64,000 nt of DNA from Achromobacter deleyi. Its GTDB lineage: Bacteria; Pseudomonadota; Gammaproteobacteria; Burkholderiales; Burkholderiaceae_B. The translations under genes and the position numbers were made by a program. Positions 57,132-64,000 of this stretch are shown in pieces. The stretch is taken from positions 6,696,001-6,760,000 of the forward strand of contig NZ_CP065997.1 in assembly GCF_016127315.1 (NCBI RefSeq). The letters run 5' to 3'. The notes under the pieces are model-generated. The model was not told where the DNA came from. It did no database searches and worked only from the letters and a program-made list of their open reading frames with translations. The first letter of the stretch is position 1. The number at the start of each line of letters is the position of its first letter.

Positions 57132-57641
57132 TCAGTGAGTCTTGAAATAATCGAACGGCTCGCGGCAGCTGACGCAGCGGTACAGCGCCTTGCACGAGGT
57201 CGATCCGAAGTTGCTGACCAGGCGCGTGTCGCGCGAGCCGCAGCGCGGGCACTCGATGGCGGGCCCGGCGTTGCGCCGGCTGATGCCCGAGATGTCGATG
57301 GCCTGCTGCGCCGGCGCGGCGATGCCGTAGCCCTTGAGCGCGGCGCGACCCTTCTCGCTCATCCAGTCGGTGGTCCAGGCGGGCGACAGGCGCGTCTCGA
57401 CGCGCACCTCGCCGATGCCGTGGCGCGCCAGCACCTGGCGGATGTCCTCGGTGATCTCGCGCATCGCGGGGCAGCCGGAGTAAGTCGGCGTGATGACGAC
57501 GACGCAGGCGTCGCCATCCCAGGCCACGTCGCGCACCACGCCCAGGTCCACCACCGACAGCACGGGGATCTCCGGATCGGGGACCTCCTGCAGCCAGGCG
57601 TAGACCTGCTCGATGGACGCGGACGCCAGCGTGTTCACCAC
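57132..57641 (-). CDS. paaD: Phenylacetyl-CoA epoxidase assembly protein PaaD
   Basis: Small protein of 169 residues with an N-terminal DUF59/MIP18-like domain (PDPEIPVLSVVDLGVV, YSGCPAM) and a C-terminal zinc-ribbon-like pair CPRCGS and CVSC. It is needed for maturation of the epoxidase, probably iron-sulfur assembly. Translation starts with GTG at 57641, overlapping the paaC stop. Confidence 0.93.
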   Translation of the reverse strand: MVNTLASASIEQVYAWLQEVPDPEIPVLSVVDLGVVRDVAWDGDACVVVITPTYSGCPAMREITEDIRQVLARHGIGEVRVETRLSPAWTTDWMSEKGRAALKGYGIAAPAQQAIDISGISRRNAGPAIECPRCGSRDTRLVSNFGSTSCKALYRCVSCREPFDYFKTH

Positions 57642-58399
57642 GTCGCTCCCGGATAGGCGCGCGGCAGATGCTGCATTTCCGCCAGCACGTAGCCCAGCTC
57701 CTCGGTGTGCCGGCCCTGGCGGCCGCCGCTGTGGGCCGGATGATTCGCGGCCGCGGCGTCGGGCACCGCCAGCGTGGCTTCCTCGAGCACTTCGCGCACG
57801 TGCTGTTCCCAGGGCGCGCGCAGCGCGGCCAGTTCACAGCCGATGCCGCGCGCCGCCATGTCCTGGTCGATCGCGTCGTCGGTGAACAGTTCGCCGGTGA
57901 AGCGCCAGGCGTCGTCAATCGCCGCCTGCATCCTGGCGTGGCTGGTCTCGGTGCCATCACCCAGGCGCACCACCAGGTCGGACGAGCGCCGCACGTGGTA
58001 GGTCACTTCCTTGAGCGACTTGGCGGCGATGCCGGCCACGCGCTCGTCCGACGACTGCGCCAGGCGCTGCAGCAGGAAGTAATGCCAGACGTCGAACAGG
58101 AACTGCCGCGCCATGGTGTCGGCGTAGTTGCCGTTGGGCCGTTCGACCAGCAGCGCGTTGTGGAACTGGTGGGCATCGCGCAGGTAGGCCAGCGCGTCCT
58201 CGTCGCGGCCCGCGCCCTCGACCTCGCCGGCCAGCGTCAGCCACATGCGGGCCTGGCCCAGCAAATCGAGCGCGGTGTTGGTCAGCGCCAGGTCCTCTTC
58301 CAGGATCGGGCCGTGACCGGTCCAGGCGCCCAGACGTTGCGACAGGATCAGCGACGTGTCGCCCAGGCGCAGCAGGTATTCGAAGAAAGTCTTGTCCAT
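57635..58399 (-). CDS. paaC: Phenylacetyl-CoA epoxidase structural subunit PaaC
   Basis: Ferritin-fold partner of PaaA, 254 residues, which supports the complex and lacks a full di-iron site. Family motifs include LGDTSLILSQRLGAW, LTNTALDLLGQARMW and EVTYHVRRSSDLV. It lies 15 bases after paaB and overlaps paaD by seven bases. Confidence 0.94.
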   Translation of the reverse strand: MDKTFFEYLLRLGDTSLILSQRLGAWTGHGPILEEDLALTNTALDLLGQARMWLTLAGEVEGAGRDEDALAYLRDAHQFHNALLVERPNGNYADTMARQFLFDVWHYFLLQRLAQSSDERVAGIAAKSLKEVTYHVRRSSDLVVRLGDGTETSHARMQAAIDDAWRFTGELFTDDAIDQDMAARGIGCELAALRAPWEQHVREVLEEATLAVPDAAAANHPAHSGGRQGRHTEELGYVLAEMQHLPRAYPGATW

Positions 58400-58414
58400 G
58401 TCTCCCCCGCCGCC

Positions 58415-58699
58415 TTACATGTGCTTGATTTCTTCAGGCATCGGAAAGAACGTGGGATGCCGGTAGACCTTGCTGTTGGCCGGCTCGAACAAGGGATCCT
58501 TGTCGCCCGGGCTGCTGGCGGAGATGTCGGAGGCGCGCACCACCCAGATGCTCAGGCCTTCATTGCGGCGGGTATAGACGTCGCGGGCGTGGTTGATCGC
58601 CATTTCGGCGTCGGGCGCGTGCAGGCTGCCGACGTGCTTGTGCGCCAGGCCGTGCTGGCTGCGGATGAACACTTCCCACAGAGGCCAGTCTTTGCTCAT
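58415..58699 (-). CDS. paaB: Phenylacetyl-CoA epoxidase subunit PaaB
   Basis: Small subunit of 94 residues that bridges PaaAC dimers. It has the family start WPLWEVFIRSQHGLAHKHVG and the DVYTRRNEGLSIWVV segment. The ATG at 58699 follows GAGGA; the longer frame upstream is not similar to PaaB. Confidence 0.94.
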   Translation of the reverse strand: MSKDWPLWEVFIRSQHGLAHKHVGSLHAPDAEMAINHARDVYTRRNEGLSIWVVRASDISASSPGDKDPLFEPANSKVYRHPTFFPMPEEIKHM

Positions 58700-58787
58700 G
58701 ATGGATATCCTCGGATGCCGGGCGCGCATCGCGCCCCGGGTATGGATGAGTAAGGAGTTGGAAGGCCGGGCGCCGCCCGGCCAGGGC

Positions 58788-59777
58788 TCAGGCCGCCTTG
58801 CGCTCGGCCTGCTTGTCGGCGTAGGCGACCAGCGCGTCGCGCACCCAGGCGCCGTCTTCGTGCGCCTTGACGCGCGCCGCCAGGCGCTCGCGGTTGCACG
58901 GGCCATTGCCCTTGAGCACGGCGTAGAACTCGCTCCAGTCGATCTCGCCGAAGTCGTAGTGGCCGCGCTCGGCGTTCCACTTCAGTTCGGGATCGGGCAC
59001 GGTCAGGCCCAGGTACTCGGCCTGCGGCACGGTCTGGTCGACCATCTTCTGGCGCAGTTCGTCGTTGGAGAACAGCTTGATCTTCCAGGCCATGGACTGG
59101 GCGCTGTTGGGCGAGTCGGCATCGGACGGGCCGAACATCATGAGGGCCGGCCACCACCAGCGGTTCAGCGAGTCCTGCACCATCGCCTTCTGTTCGGGCG
59201 TACCGTGCAGGCACATCTGCATCAGCAGATCGTAGCCCTGGCGCTGGTGGAAGGACTCCTCCTTACAGACCCGCACCATGGCGCGGGCGTAGGGGCCGTA
59301 GGAGCAGCGGCACAGCGGAATCTGGTTGATGATGGCCGAGCCGTCGACCAGCCAGCCGATCATGCCGATGTCGGCCCAGCTGAGCGTGGGGTAGTTGAAG
59401 ATGCTGGAGTACTTGGCGCGGCCGGCGTGCAGGTCGTCGATCAGGTCGTCGCGCGAGACGCCCAGGGTCTCGGCGGCGCTGTACAGGTAGAGGCCGTGGC
59501 CGGCTTCGTCCTGCACCTTGGCCAGCAGGATGGCCTTGCGCTTGAGCGACGGGGCGCGGGTGATCCAGTTGCCCTCGGGCAGCATGCCGACGATTTCGGA
59601 GTGCGCGTGCTGCGAGATCTGGCGCACCAGGGTCTTGCGGTAGGCCTCGGGCATCCAGTCCTTGGCCTCGATCCGCACGCCATCGTCGATGCGGCGCTGG
59701 AACGTCTGTTCGCGGCCTTCGAGCTGGTCCGCGGTCTTGACCTGCTTGACGCCGGTTTCGACGAGTTGAGCGTACAT
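58788..59777 (-). CDS. paaA: Phenylacetyl-CoA epoxidase catalytic subunit PaaA
   Basis: Di-iron oxygenase subunit of 329 residues that epoxidises the aromatic ring of phenylacetyl-CoA. The iron ligands lie in the [13 protein letters not shown] and [13 protein letters not shown] helices (the E..ExxH pattern). The ATG at 59777 follows AAGGAGACAACC. It is the first gene of the paaABCDE-N-G-I-K operon and sits behind a consensus-like promoter that faces paaX. Confidence 0.96.
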   Translation of the reverse strand: MYAQLVETGVKQVKTADQLEGREQTFQRRIDDGVRIEAKDWMPEAYRKTLVRQISQHAHSEIVGMLPEGNWITRAPSLKRKAILLAKVQDEAGHGLYLYSAAETLGVSRDDLIDDLHAGRAKYSSIFNYPTLSWADIGMIGWLVDGSAIINQIPLCRCSYGPYARAMVRVCKEESFHQRQGYDLLMQMCLHGTPEQKAMVQDSLNRWWWPALMMFGPSDADSPNSAQSMAWKIKLFSNDELRQKMVDQTVPQAEYLGLTVPDPELKWNAERGHYDFGEIDWSEFYAVLKGNGPCNRERLAARVKAHEDGAWVRDALVAYADKQAERKAA

Positions 59778-59847
59778 GGTTGTCTCCTTGAGACGGTTTG
59801 CGATAGCGCAAAGCAAACGCCGCGCAGTGCCGTCATGTCATAGGCGG

Positions 59848-59876
59848 ATTATTTAATACAAAAAAACCATTGTCAA
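59848..59876 (-). promoter_or_regulatory. Promoter of the paa operon
   Basis: On the minus strand a perfect TTGACA is separated by 17 bases from AATAAT, about 70 bases before the paaA start. It is the strongest sigma-70 promoter seen in the window. Confidence 0.8.
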
Positions 59877-59885
59877 ACTCAAATC

Positions 59886-59913
59886 TGTATCACATTGGAT
59901 TTATGTATCATAT
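59886..59913. promoter_or_regulatory. Direct repeats in the paaA-paaX control region
   Basis: TGTATCACAT and TGTATCATAT (TGATACA on the minus strand) are direct repeats 18 bases apart, just upstream of the paa operon -35 and before paaX. They are candidates for the PaaX operator. E. coli PaaX sites contain TGATTC, so the match is only partial. Confidence 0.5.
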
Positions 59914-59949
59914 CGAGGATCCCGATATCGGCCGCTCGCGGCCCCCCTT

Positions 59950-60879
59950 ATGGCAAACCCTCAGTCGCCCCTGGACCGTTACCTGTCACGCCTCATCAAG
60001 AGCGATCCGCCGCGCGCCAAATCGCTCTGCGTCAGCCTGCTGGGCGACGCCCTGGCCCCCCATGGCGGCGCCATCTGGCTGGGCGACCTGATCGAGCTGC
60101 TGGCGCCCCTGGGCATCAACGAACGCCTGCTGCGCACCAGCGTGTTCCGGCTGGTGGCACAGAACTGGCTGCAGTCCGAACGCCATGGCCGCCGCAGCCT
60201 CTACCTGATTTCCGAGCAGGGCCTGCGCCACACGGCGCACGCCTCGCAGCGCATCTACGTGGGCGCGCCTCGCGACTGGAACGGGGAATGGACGCTGGTG
60301 GCGTTGCCGCGCACCGGCAACGGGCTGGCCGAACGCGCGGAACTGCGCCGCGAGCTGGTCTGGGAAGGGTTCGGCATGATCGCGCCGGGGCTGTTCGCGC
60401 ATCCGCACACCGAGGCGCGCGCGGCCCACGACATCCTGGAAAAACTGGGCATTCCGGACAAGGCGCTGGTACTGTCGGCGCGCGACCTGGCCGGCGCCGG
60501 CGGCCTGCCGATCGCCAGCCTGGCCTCGCAGTGCTGGAACCTGGACGACGTGGCCGAGCAGTACCGGCAATTCAGCAGGAATTTCGGACCACTGGAAAAG
60601 CTGCTGGAAGCGCCCCCGTCACCGCCGGACGCGTTCATCACCCGCGTCATGCTGCTGCACAATTGGCGCCGGATCGTGCTGCACGACCCGCACCTGCCCG
60701 GCCCCATGCTGCCGGACAACTGGCCCGGCCATGCGGCGCGCGAGCTCTGCGGCCGCATCTACTGGCAGGTGTTCGACGCCTCGGAGGCGCATCTGAACAC
60801 CCTGGCTGGCCGCGACAACGAACGCTACGCGCCACTGGCCGCCGACATCGCGACGCGCTTCGGCGGTCGTCCGGCCTGA
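59950..60879 (+). CDS. paaX: Phenylacetate operon repressor PaaX
   Basis: Transcription repressor of 309 residues released by phenylacetyl-CoA. It has an N-terminal winged-helix domain (about 20-90, FRLVAQNWLQSERHGRRSLY) and the PaaX-type central and C-terminal domains (DWNGEWTLVALP, REL VWEGFG region, IYWQVFDASE). It is divergent from paaA across about 170 bases that hold the paa promoter and repeats. Confidence 0.93.
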   Translation: MANPQSPLDRYLSRLIKSDPPRAKSLCVSLLGDALAPHGGAIWLGDLIELLAPLGINERLLRTSVFRLVAQNWLQSERHGRRSLYLISEQGLRHTAHASQRIYVGAPRDWNGEWTLVALPRTGNGLAERAELRRELVWEGFGMIAPGLFAHPHTEARAAHDILEKLGIPDKALVLSARDLAGAGGLPIASLASQCWNLDDVAEQYRQFSRNFGPLEKLLEAPPSPPDAFITRVMLLHNWRRIVLHDPHLPGPMLPDNWPGHAARELCGRIYWQVFDASEAHLNTLAGRDNERYAPLAADIATRFGGRPA

Positions 60880-60901
60880 CGGGGCCGCCGCGGGATGGCC
60901 A

Positions 60902-61525
60902 TCAGCCCCCGCCGCCCTCTTCCGGCATCACGACGCCCAGCGTATCGATGTGAAGTTCGCCTGCCGCCGGGGCGCGTTCCAGCCCCCTGGCCCGGGCGAT
61001 GAAGGACAGCGTCCAGCGCGCCAGCACCGGCCGGCCCAGGGCCGCGCCCGTGTCGGCGTCGATGCCGCTGGGCACGTCCAGCGCCAGCACCGGCACCCGC
61101 CAGCCATTGACCGTATCCACCAGCGCCTGCCAGTCCGGGCCCAGGGGACGGTTCAATCCGATGCCGAACAGGCCGTCGATGACCAGGTCCGGCACCAGGC
61201 CGGGCTCAAGCCCCGGCGATACGGCGCCGCCCGCCGCGATCCAGCCGGCGTAGGCGCGGGCGGCATCGTCGGGCAGCCGCTGCGCGCCGGCGGGCAGCAC
61301 CACGCGGACATCGTGGCCGCACTGCCGCAGCCGGGTCGCCGCCTCCAGCGCATCGCCGCCATTGTTGCCGGGGCCTGCCAGCGCCAGCAGCGTGGCGCCG
61401 GGCGCCACCCGGCGCGCCACGAAACTGGCGGCCGCCGCGCCCGCCAGCGGCATCAGCCGCCGGCCTTCAGCCAGGGCCTGGCGTTCGGCAGCGCGGATCC
61501 GGGCGACGGAATGGGAAGTCGGCAT
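60902..61525 (-). CDS. nnrE: NAD(P)H-hydrate epimerase, single domain
   Basis: Repairs damaged NAD(P)H hydrates by epimerisation. At 207 residues it is only the YjeF N-terminal domain: GPGNNGGDA (about 52-60) and [27 protein letters not shown]. Many bacteria fuse this to the ADP/ATP-dependent dehydratase (NnrD); here that half must be encoded elsewhere. The usual NNGGDG loop reads NNGGDA. It follows orn by 35 bases. Confidence 0.88.
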   Translation of the reverse strand: MPTSHSVARIRAAERQALAEGRRLMPLAGAAAASFVARRVAPGATLLALAGPGNNGGDALEAATRLRQCGHDVRVVLPAGAQRLPDDAARAYAGWIAAGGAVSPGLEPGLVPDLVIDGLFGIGLNRPLGPDWQALVDTVNGWRVPVLALDVPSGIDADTGAALGRPVLARWTLSFIARARGLERAPAAGELHIDTLGVVMPEEGGGG

Positions 61526-61560
61526 GGCGGCTCGCGGACGGCTGCCGCCGGATCGGCGGC

Positions 61561-62106
61561 TTACACCTTCAGGAAGTGTTCGCGGTAATACTTCAGTTCG
61601 TCGATCGATTCATAGATGTCGGCCAGCGCTTCGTGACGGCTCTTCTTCTCGAAACCCTTGTACACGGCCGGCGCCCAGCGGCGCGCCAGTTCCTTGAGCG
61701 TGCTGACATCCAGGTTGCGGTAGTGGAAGAACTGTTCCAGGCGCGGCATGTAAGCAAACATGAAACGACGGTCCTGGCTGATGGTGTTGCCGCACAGCGG
61801 CGACTTGCCGGCCGGCACGTGCTGCGCGAGAAACGCCAACAGCGTATCCTCTGCCTGCGCTTCGGAAATCGTCGAGGCGCGGACCTTGTCGATCAGGCCG
61901 CTCTTGCCGTGGGTGGACTTGTTCCAGCTGTCCATGGCGTCGAGCAGGCTGTCCGACTGGTGCACGACCAGCACGGGGCCTTCGGCGACGACGGTCAGGT
62001 CGGCCTCGGTCACCACCACGGCGACCTCGATGATGCGCTCTTTCTCAGGGTCCAGGCCGGTCATTTCCATGTCGAGCCAGACCAGGCGGTTTTCGTTCAC
62101 AGCCAT
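61561..62106 (-). CDS. orn: Oligoribonuclease
   Basis: 3'-5' exonuclease that degrades dinucleotides such as pGpG at the end of RNA turnover, 181 residues. The DEDDh residues are present in [11 protein letters not shown], the [13 protein letters not shown] region and the [12 protein letters not shown] motif. It is divergent from the M48 protease gene and probably cotranscribed with nnrE. Confidence 0.95.
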   Translation of the reverse strand: MAVNENRLVWLDMEMTGLDPEKERIIEVAVVVTEADLTVVAEGPVLVVHQSDSLLDAMDSWNKSTHGKSGLIDKVRASTISEAQAEDTLLAFLAQHVPAGKSPLCGNTISQDRRFMFAYMPRLEQFFHYRNLDVSTLKELARRWAPAVYKGFEKKSRHEALADIYESIDELKYYREHFLKV

Positions 62107-62182
62107 ATAATTTGCCTATAAAAGACGCGATTTTCAAACCCGCGATTTTCGCACATACCCATTTGAGCCGGCCGCATTGCCC

Positions 62183-63433
62183 ATGTTCACATTGCTGTTC
62201 GTTGCCTTCCTGCTGACCGATATCGCCGTGCGCATGTGGCTGGCCAGTCGCCAGATCCGCCACGTGGCGCGCCATCGCGACCAGGTGCCGCCGGAATTTT
62301 CCCACCGGATCGGCCTGGCGAGCCATCAGCGCGCCGCCGATTACACGGTCGCCCGGGTCAGGCTGGGCATGTTCGAACGCACCTATGACGCCATCCTGCT
62401 GATCTGCCTGACGCTGATGGGCGGCCTGCAGGCCATCGACCTGCTGGTAGGCCAGCTTACCAGCAACGACTTCCTGCGCCAGATGCTGTTGCTGGTGGCG
62501 GTGGCGCTGCTGCTGGGGTTGCTGGGCCTGCCCTTCACGCTGTGGCGACAGTTCAAGCTGGAAGCCCGCTTCGGTTTCAACCGCATGACGCCCGAGCTGT
62601 TCATCTCGGACGCGGCCAAGGGCCTGCTGGTGGCGGCGGTGCTGGGGCTGCCGCTGGCGGCCGCCGTGCTGTGGCTGATGGGCAGCGCGGGGCAATACTG
62701 GTGGATCTGGGCCTGGGCGCTCTGGACCGTGTTCAACCTGGCGCTGCTGATCGTCTACCCGATGTTCATCGCCCCGCTGTTCAACAAGTTCACCCCGCTG
62801 TCCGACCCCGAGCTGGCCGGCCGCATCCAGCGCCTGGCGCAGCGCTGCGGCTTCGCGCTCAGCGGCCTGTTCGTGATGGACGGCTCGCGCCGCTCGGCCC
62901 ACGGCAACGCCTATTTCACCGGTTTCGGCCGCTCGCGCCGCATCGTGTTCTTCGACACGCTGCTGGCGCGCCTGAACGCCGACGAGATCGAGGCGGTGCT
63001 GGCACACGAGCTGGGCCATTTCGCCAAGCGCCACATCATCAAGCGCATCCTCTTCAGCTTCGCGGCCGCGCTGGGCTTTTTCGCCATCCTGGGCTGGGTC
63101 GCGCAGCAACCGTGGTTCTACGTGGGCCTGGGCGTGCTGCCGCAGCTGGGCGGCCGCAACGACGCCATGGCGCTGCTGTTGTTCTTCCTGGCCATTCCCG
63201 TTTTCACCTTCGTCTTCACGCCGCTGGCCAGCTGGTACTCGCGCCGCGACGAGTTCGAGGCCGACCGCTACGCGGCCGAGCAGAGCTCGCCCGACCGCCT
63301 GGTGTCCGCCCTGGTCAAGCTCTACGACGACAACGCCGCCACCCTGACTCCCGATCCCGTGCACTCCGCCTTCTACGACAGCCATCCCCCCGCCGCCGTG
63401 CGCATCCGCCACCTGACGGCGCCCGCGGCATGA
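62183..63433 (+). CDS. M48-family membrane metallopeptidase (Ste24/CAAX protease-like)
   Basis: Zinc protease of 416 residues with an N-terminal CAAX-protease domain of about five membrane segments and the catalytic motif HELGH followed by a second set of segments. The downstream Glu ligand is in RRDEFEADRYA. I use the ATG at 62183; a TTG at 62177 is two codons longer. It overlaps rsgA by four bases. The orn/M48/rsgA arrangement is common in betaproteobacteria. Confidence 0.9.
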   Translation: MFTLLFVAFLLTDIAVRMWLASRQIRHVARHRDQVPPEFSHRIGLASHQRAADYTVARVRLGMFERTYDAILLICLTLMGGLQAIDLLVGQLTSNDFLRQMLLLVAVALLLGLLGLPFTLWRQFKLEARFGFNRMTPELFISDAAKGLLVAAVLGLPLAAAVLWLMGSAGQYWWIWAWALWTVFNLALLIVYPMFIAPLFNKFTPLSDPELAGRIQRLAQRCGFALSGLFVMDGSRRSAHGNAYFTGFGRSRRIVFFDTLLARLNADEIEAVLAHELGHFAKRHIIKRILFSFAAALGFFAILGWVAQQPWFYVGLGVLPQLGGRNDAMALLLFFLAIPVFTFVFTPLASWYSRRDEFEADRYAAEQSSPDRLVSALVKLYDDNAATLTPDPVHSAFYDSHPPAAVRIRHLTAPAA

Positions 63434-64000
63434 GCATGAACGACCGGAACAAGGCCGCCTTCCAGGACGCGCCCCAAGGCAGCGCGCCCGCCAACGCCGC
63501 CAACGAAGGCCGCATCATCGCGGCGCACGGCCGCCACTACACCGTCGAGCTGGCCGATGGCAGCCTGCGCAAGTGCTTTCCGCGCGGCAAGAAGGCCGGC
63601 GCCGCCGTCGGCGACCGCGTCCGCATCACGCCCCAAGGCCAGGACGAAGGCGCCATCGACGCGATCCTGCCGCGGCGCAACCTGCTGTACCGCTCCGATG
63701 AAATGCGGTCCAAGCAATTCGCGTCAAACGTGGACCAGTTGCTGATCGTCGTGGCGGTGCAGCCGACCTTCTCCGACGATCTCACCGGCCGCGCGCTGGC
63801 CGGCGCCTGGAGCGCCGGCATCGAGCCGCTGATCATCCTGAACAAGACCGACATCGCCGACGCGCTGACCGCAGCCCGCGCCCGCCTGGCGCCGATCGCC
63901 GCACTGGGCGTGGACATCATCGAACTGAGCGCGCTGGAACCCGAAAAGGTCCACACGCTGCTGGCGCCGCGCCTGGCCGGCCGCACCAACCTGCTGCTGG
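63430..64000 (+). CDS. rsgA: Ribosome small-subunit GTPase RsgA, 5' part
   Basis: Ribosome biogenesis GTPase with a circularly permuted GTPase domain; the window ends after about 190 codons, just before the expected P-loop. Visible parts are the N-terminal OB-fold (about 25-85) and the NKTD guanine motif (LIILNKTDIAD), which in this permuted family precedes the P-loop. The ATG at 63430 overlaps the protease stop (ATGA). Confidence 0.9.
   Translation, partial: MSMNDRNKAAFQDAPQGSAPANAANEGRIIAAHGRHYTVELADGSLRKCFPRGKKAGAAVGDRVRITPQGQDEGAIDAILPRRNLLYRSDEMRSKQFASNVDQLLIVVAVQPTFSDDLTGRALAGAWSAGIEPLIILNKTDIADALTAARARLAPIAALGVDIIELSALEPEKVHTLLAPRLAGRTNLLL

Overview
The window is about 64 kb of G+C-rich chromosome from a betaproteobacterium of the Alcaligenaceae, most likely Achromobacter or a close Bordetella relative. 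I infer this from the codon bias (almost every real gene has long antisense shadow frames), the family-level protein similarity I can recall, and gene blocks typical of Burkholderiales (rimP-nusA-infB-rbfA-truB-typA, fkpB-ispH, scpB-rluB, paaABCDE). Most of it is ordinary core genome. There is no prophage, insertion sequence, CRISPR array or plasmid gene that I can see.

Layout. 1-5.5 kb: phosphonate block, with a 2-aminoethylphosphonate-type ABC transporter and phosphonoacetaldehyde hydrolase on the minus strand, facing a LysR regulator and a PhnZ-like HD-domain oxygenase. 5.5-11.7 kb: sulfurtransferase, DMT exporter, HtpX protease, serine deaminase, Na/phosphate symporter. 11.7-12.5 kb: an intergenic stretch full of repeats, including a structured element with 33-bp terminal inverted repeats. 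12.5-22.8 kb: dienelactone hydrolase, ZIP metal transporter, DNA polymerase I, LOG-family protein, M20 amidohydrolase with a Bug-type binding protein and LysR regulator, then a second LysR gene facing a tautomerase. 22.9-31.1 kb: the six-gene translation/transcription operon rimP-nusA-infB-rbfA-truB-typA, preceded by a roughly 400-nt leader that ends in an intrinsic-terminator-like hairpin right at the rimP start. 31.6-34.6 kb: scpB-rluB, with strikingly acidic and basic tails respectively. 34.7-39.4 kb: initiator tRNA-Met, a gene-free stretch, a LysR gene, two COG0523 GTPases behind a Zur-like operator, tRNA-Asn and tRNA-Thr. 39.5-43.1 kb: QseB/PmrA-type response regulator, sensor kinase and a Do-like protease, with a PmrA-like box before the protease. 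43.2-48.3 kb: maiA, ispH-fkpB, radC, kynB-kynA, rpmE2. 48.4-51.5 kb: a membrane glycosyltransferase and a MATE exporter. 51.6-60.9 kb: complete paaABCDE epoxidase plus paaN, paaG, paaI and paaK, facing paaX. 60.9-64 kb: nnrE, orn, a Ste24-like protease and the start of rsgA, which runs off the window.

How it works together. Catabolic modules (phosphonates, phenylacetate, tryptophan to anthranilate, a tricarboxylate- or aminobenzoyl-glutamate-like substrate) sit between housekeeping operons, and most have a divergent regulator next door. Metal homeostasis appears twice (ZIP, COG0523), each with a palindrome over or near its promoter. The most interesting non-coding signals are the rimP leader, the 12.2-kb inverted-repeat element, the Zur-like and PmrA-like boxes, and the paaX/paaA control region. 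I did not find a clearly new multi-gene system.
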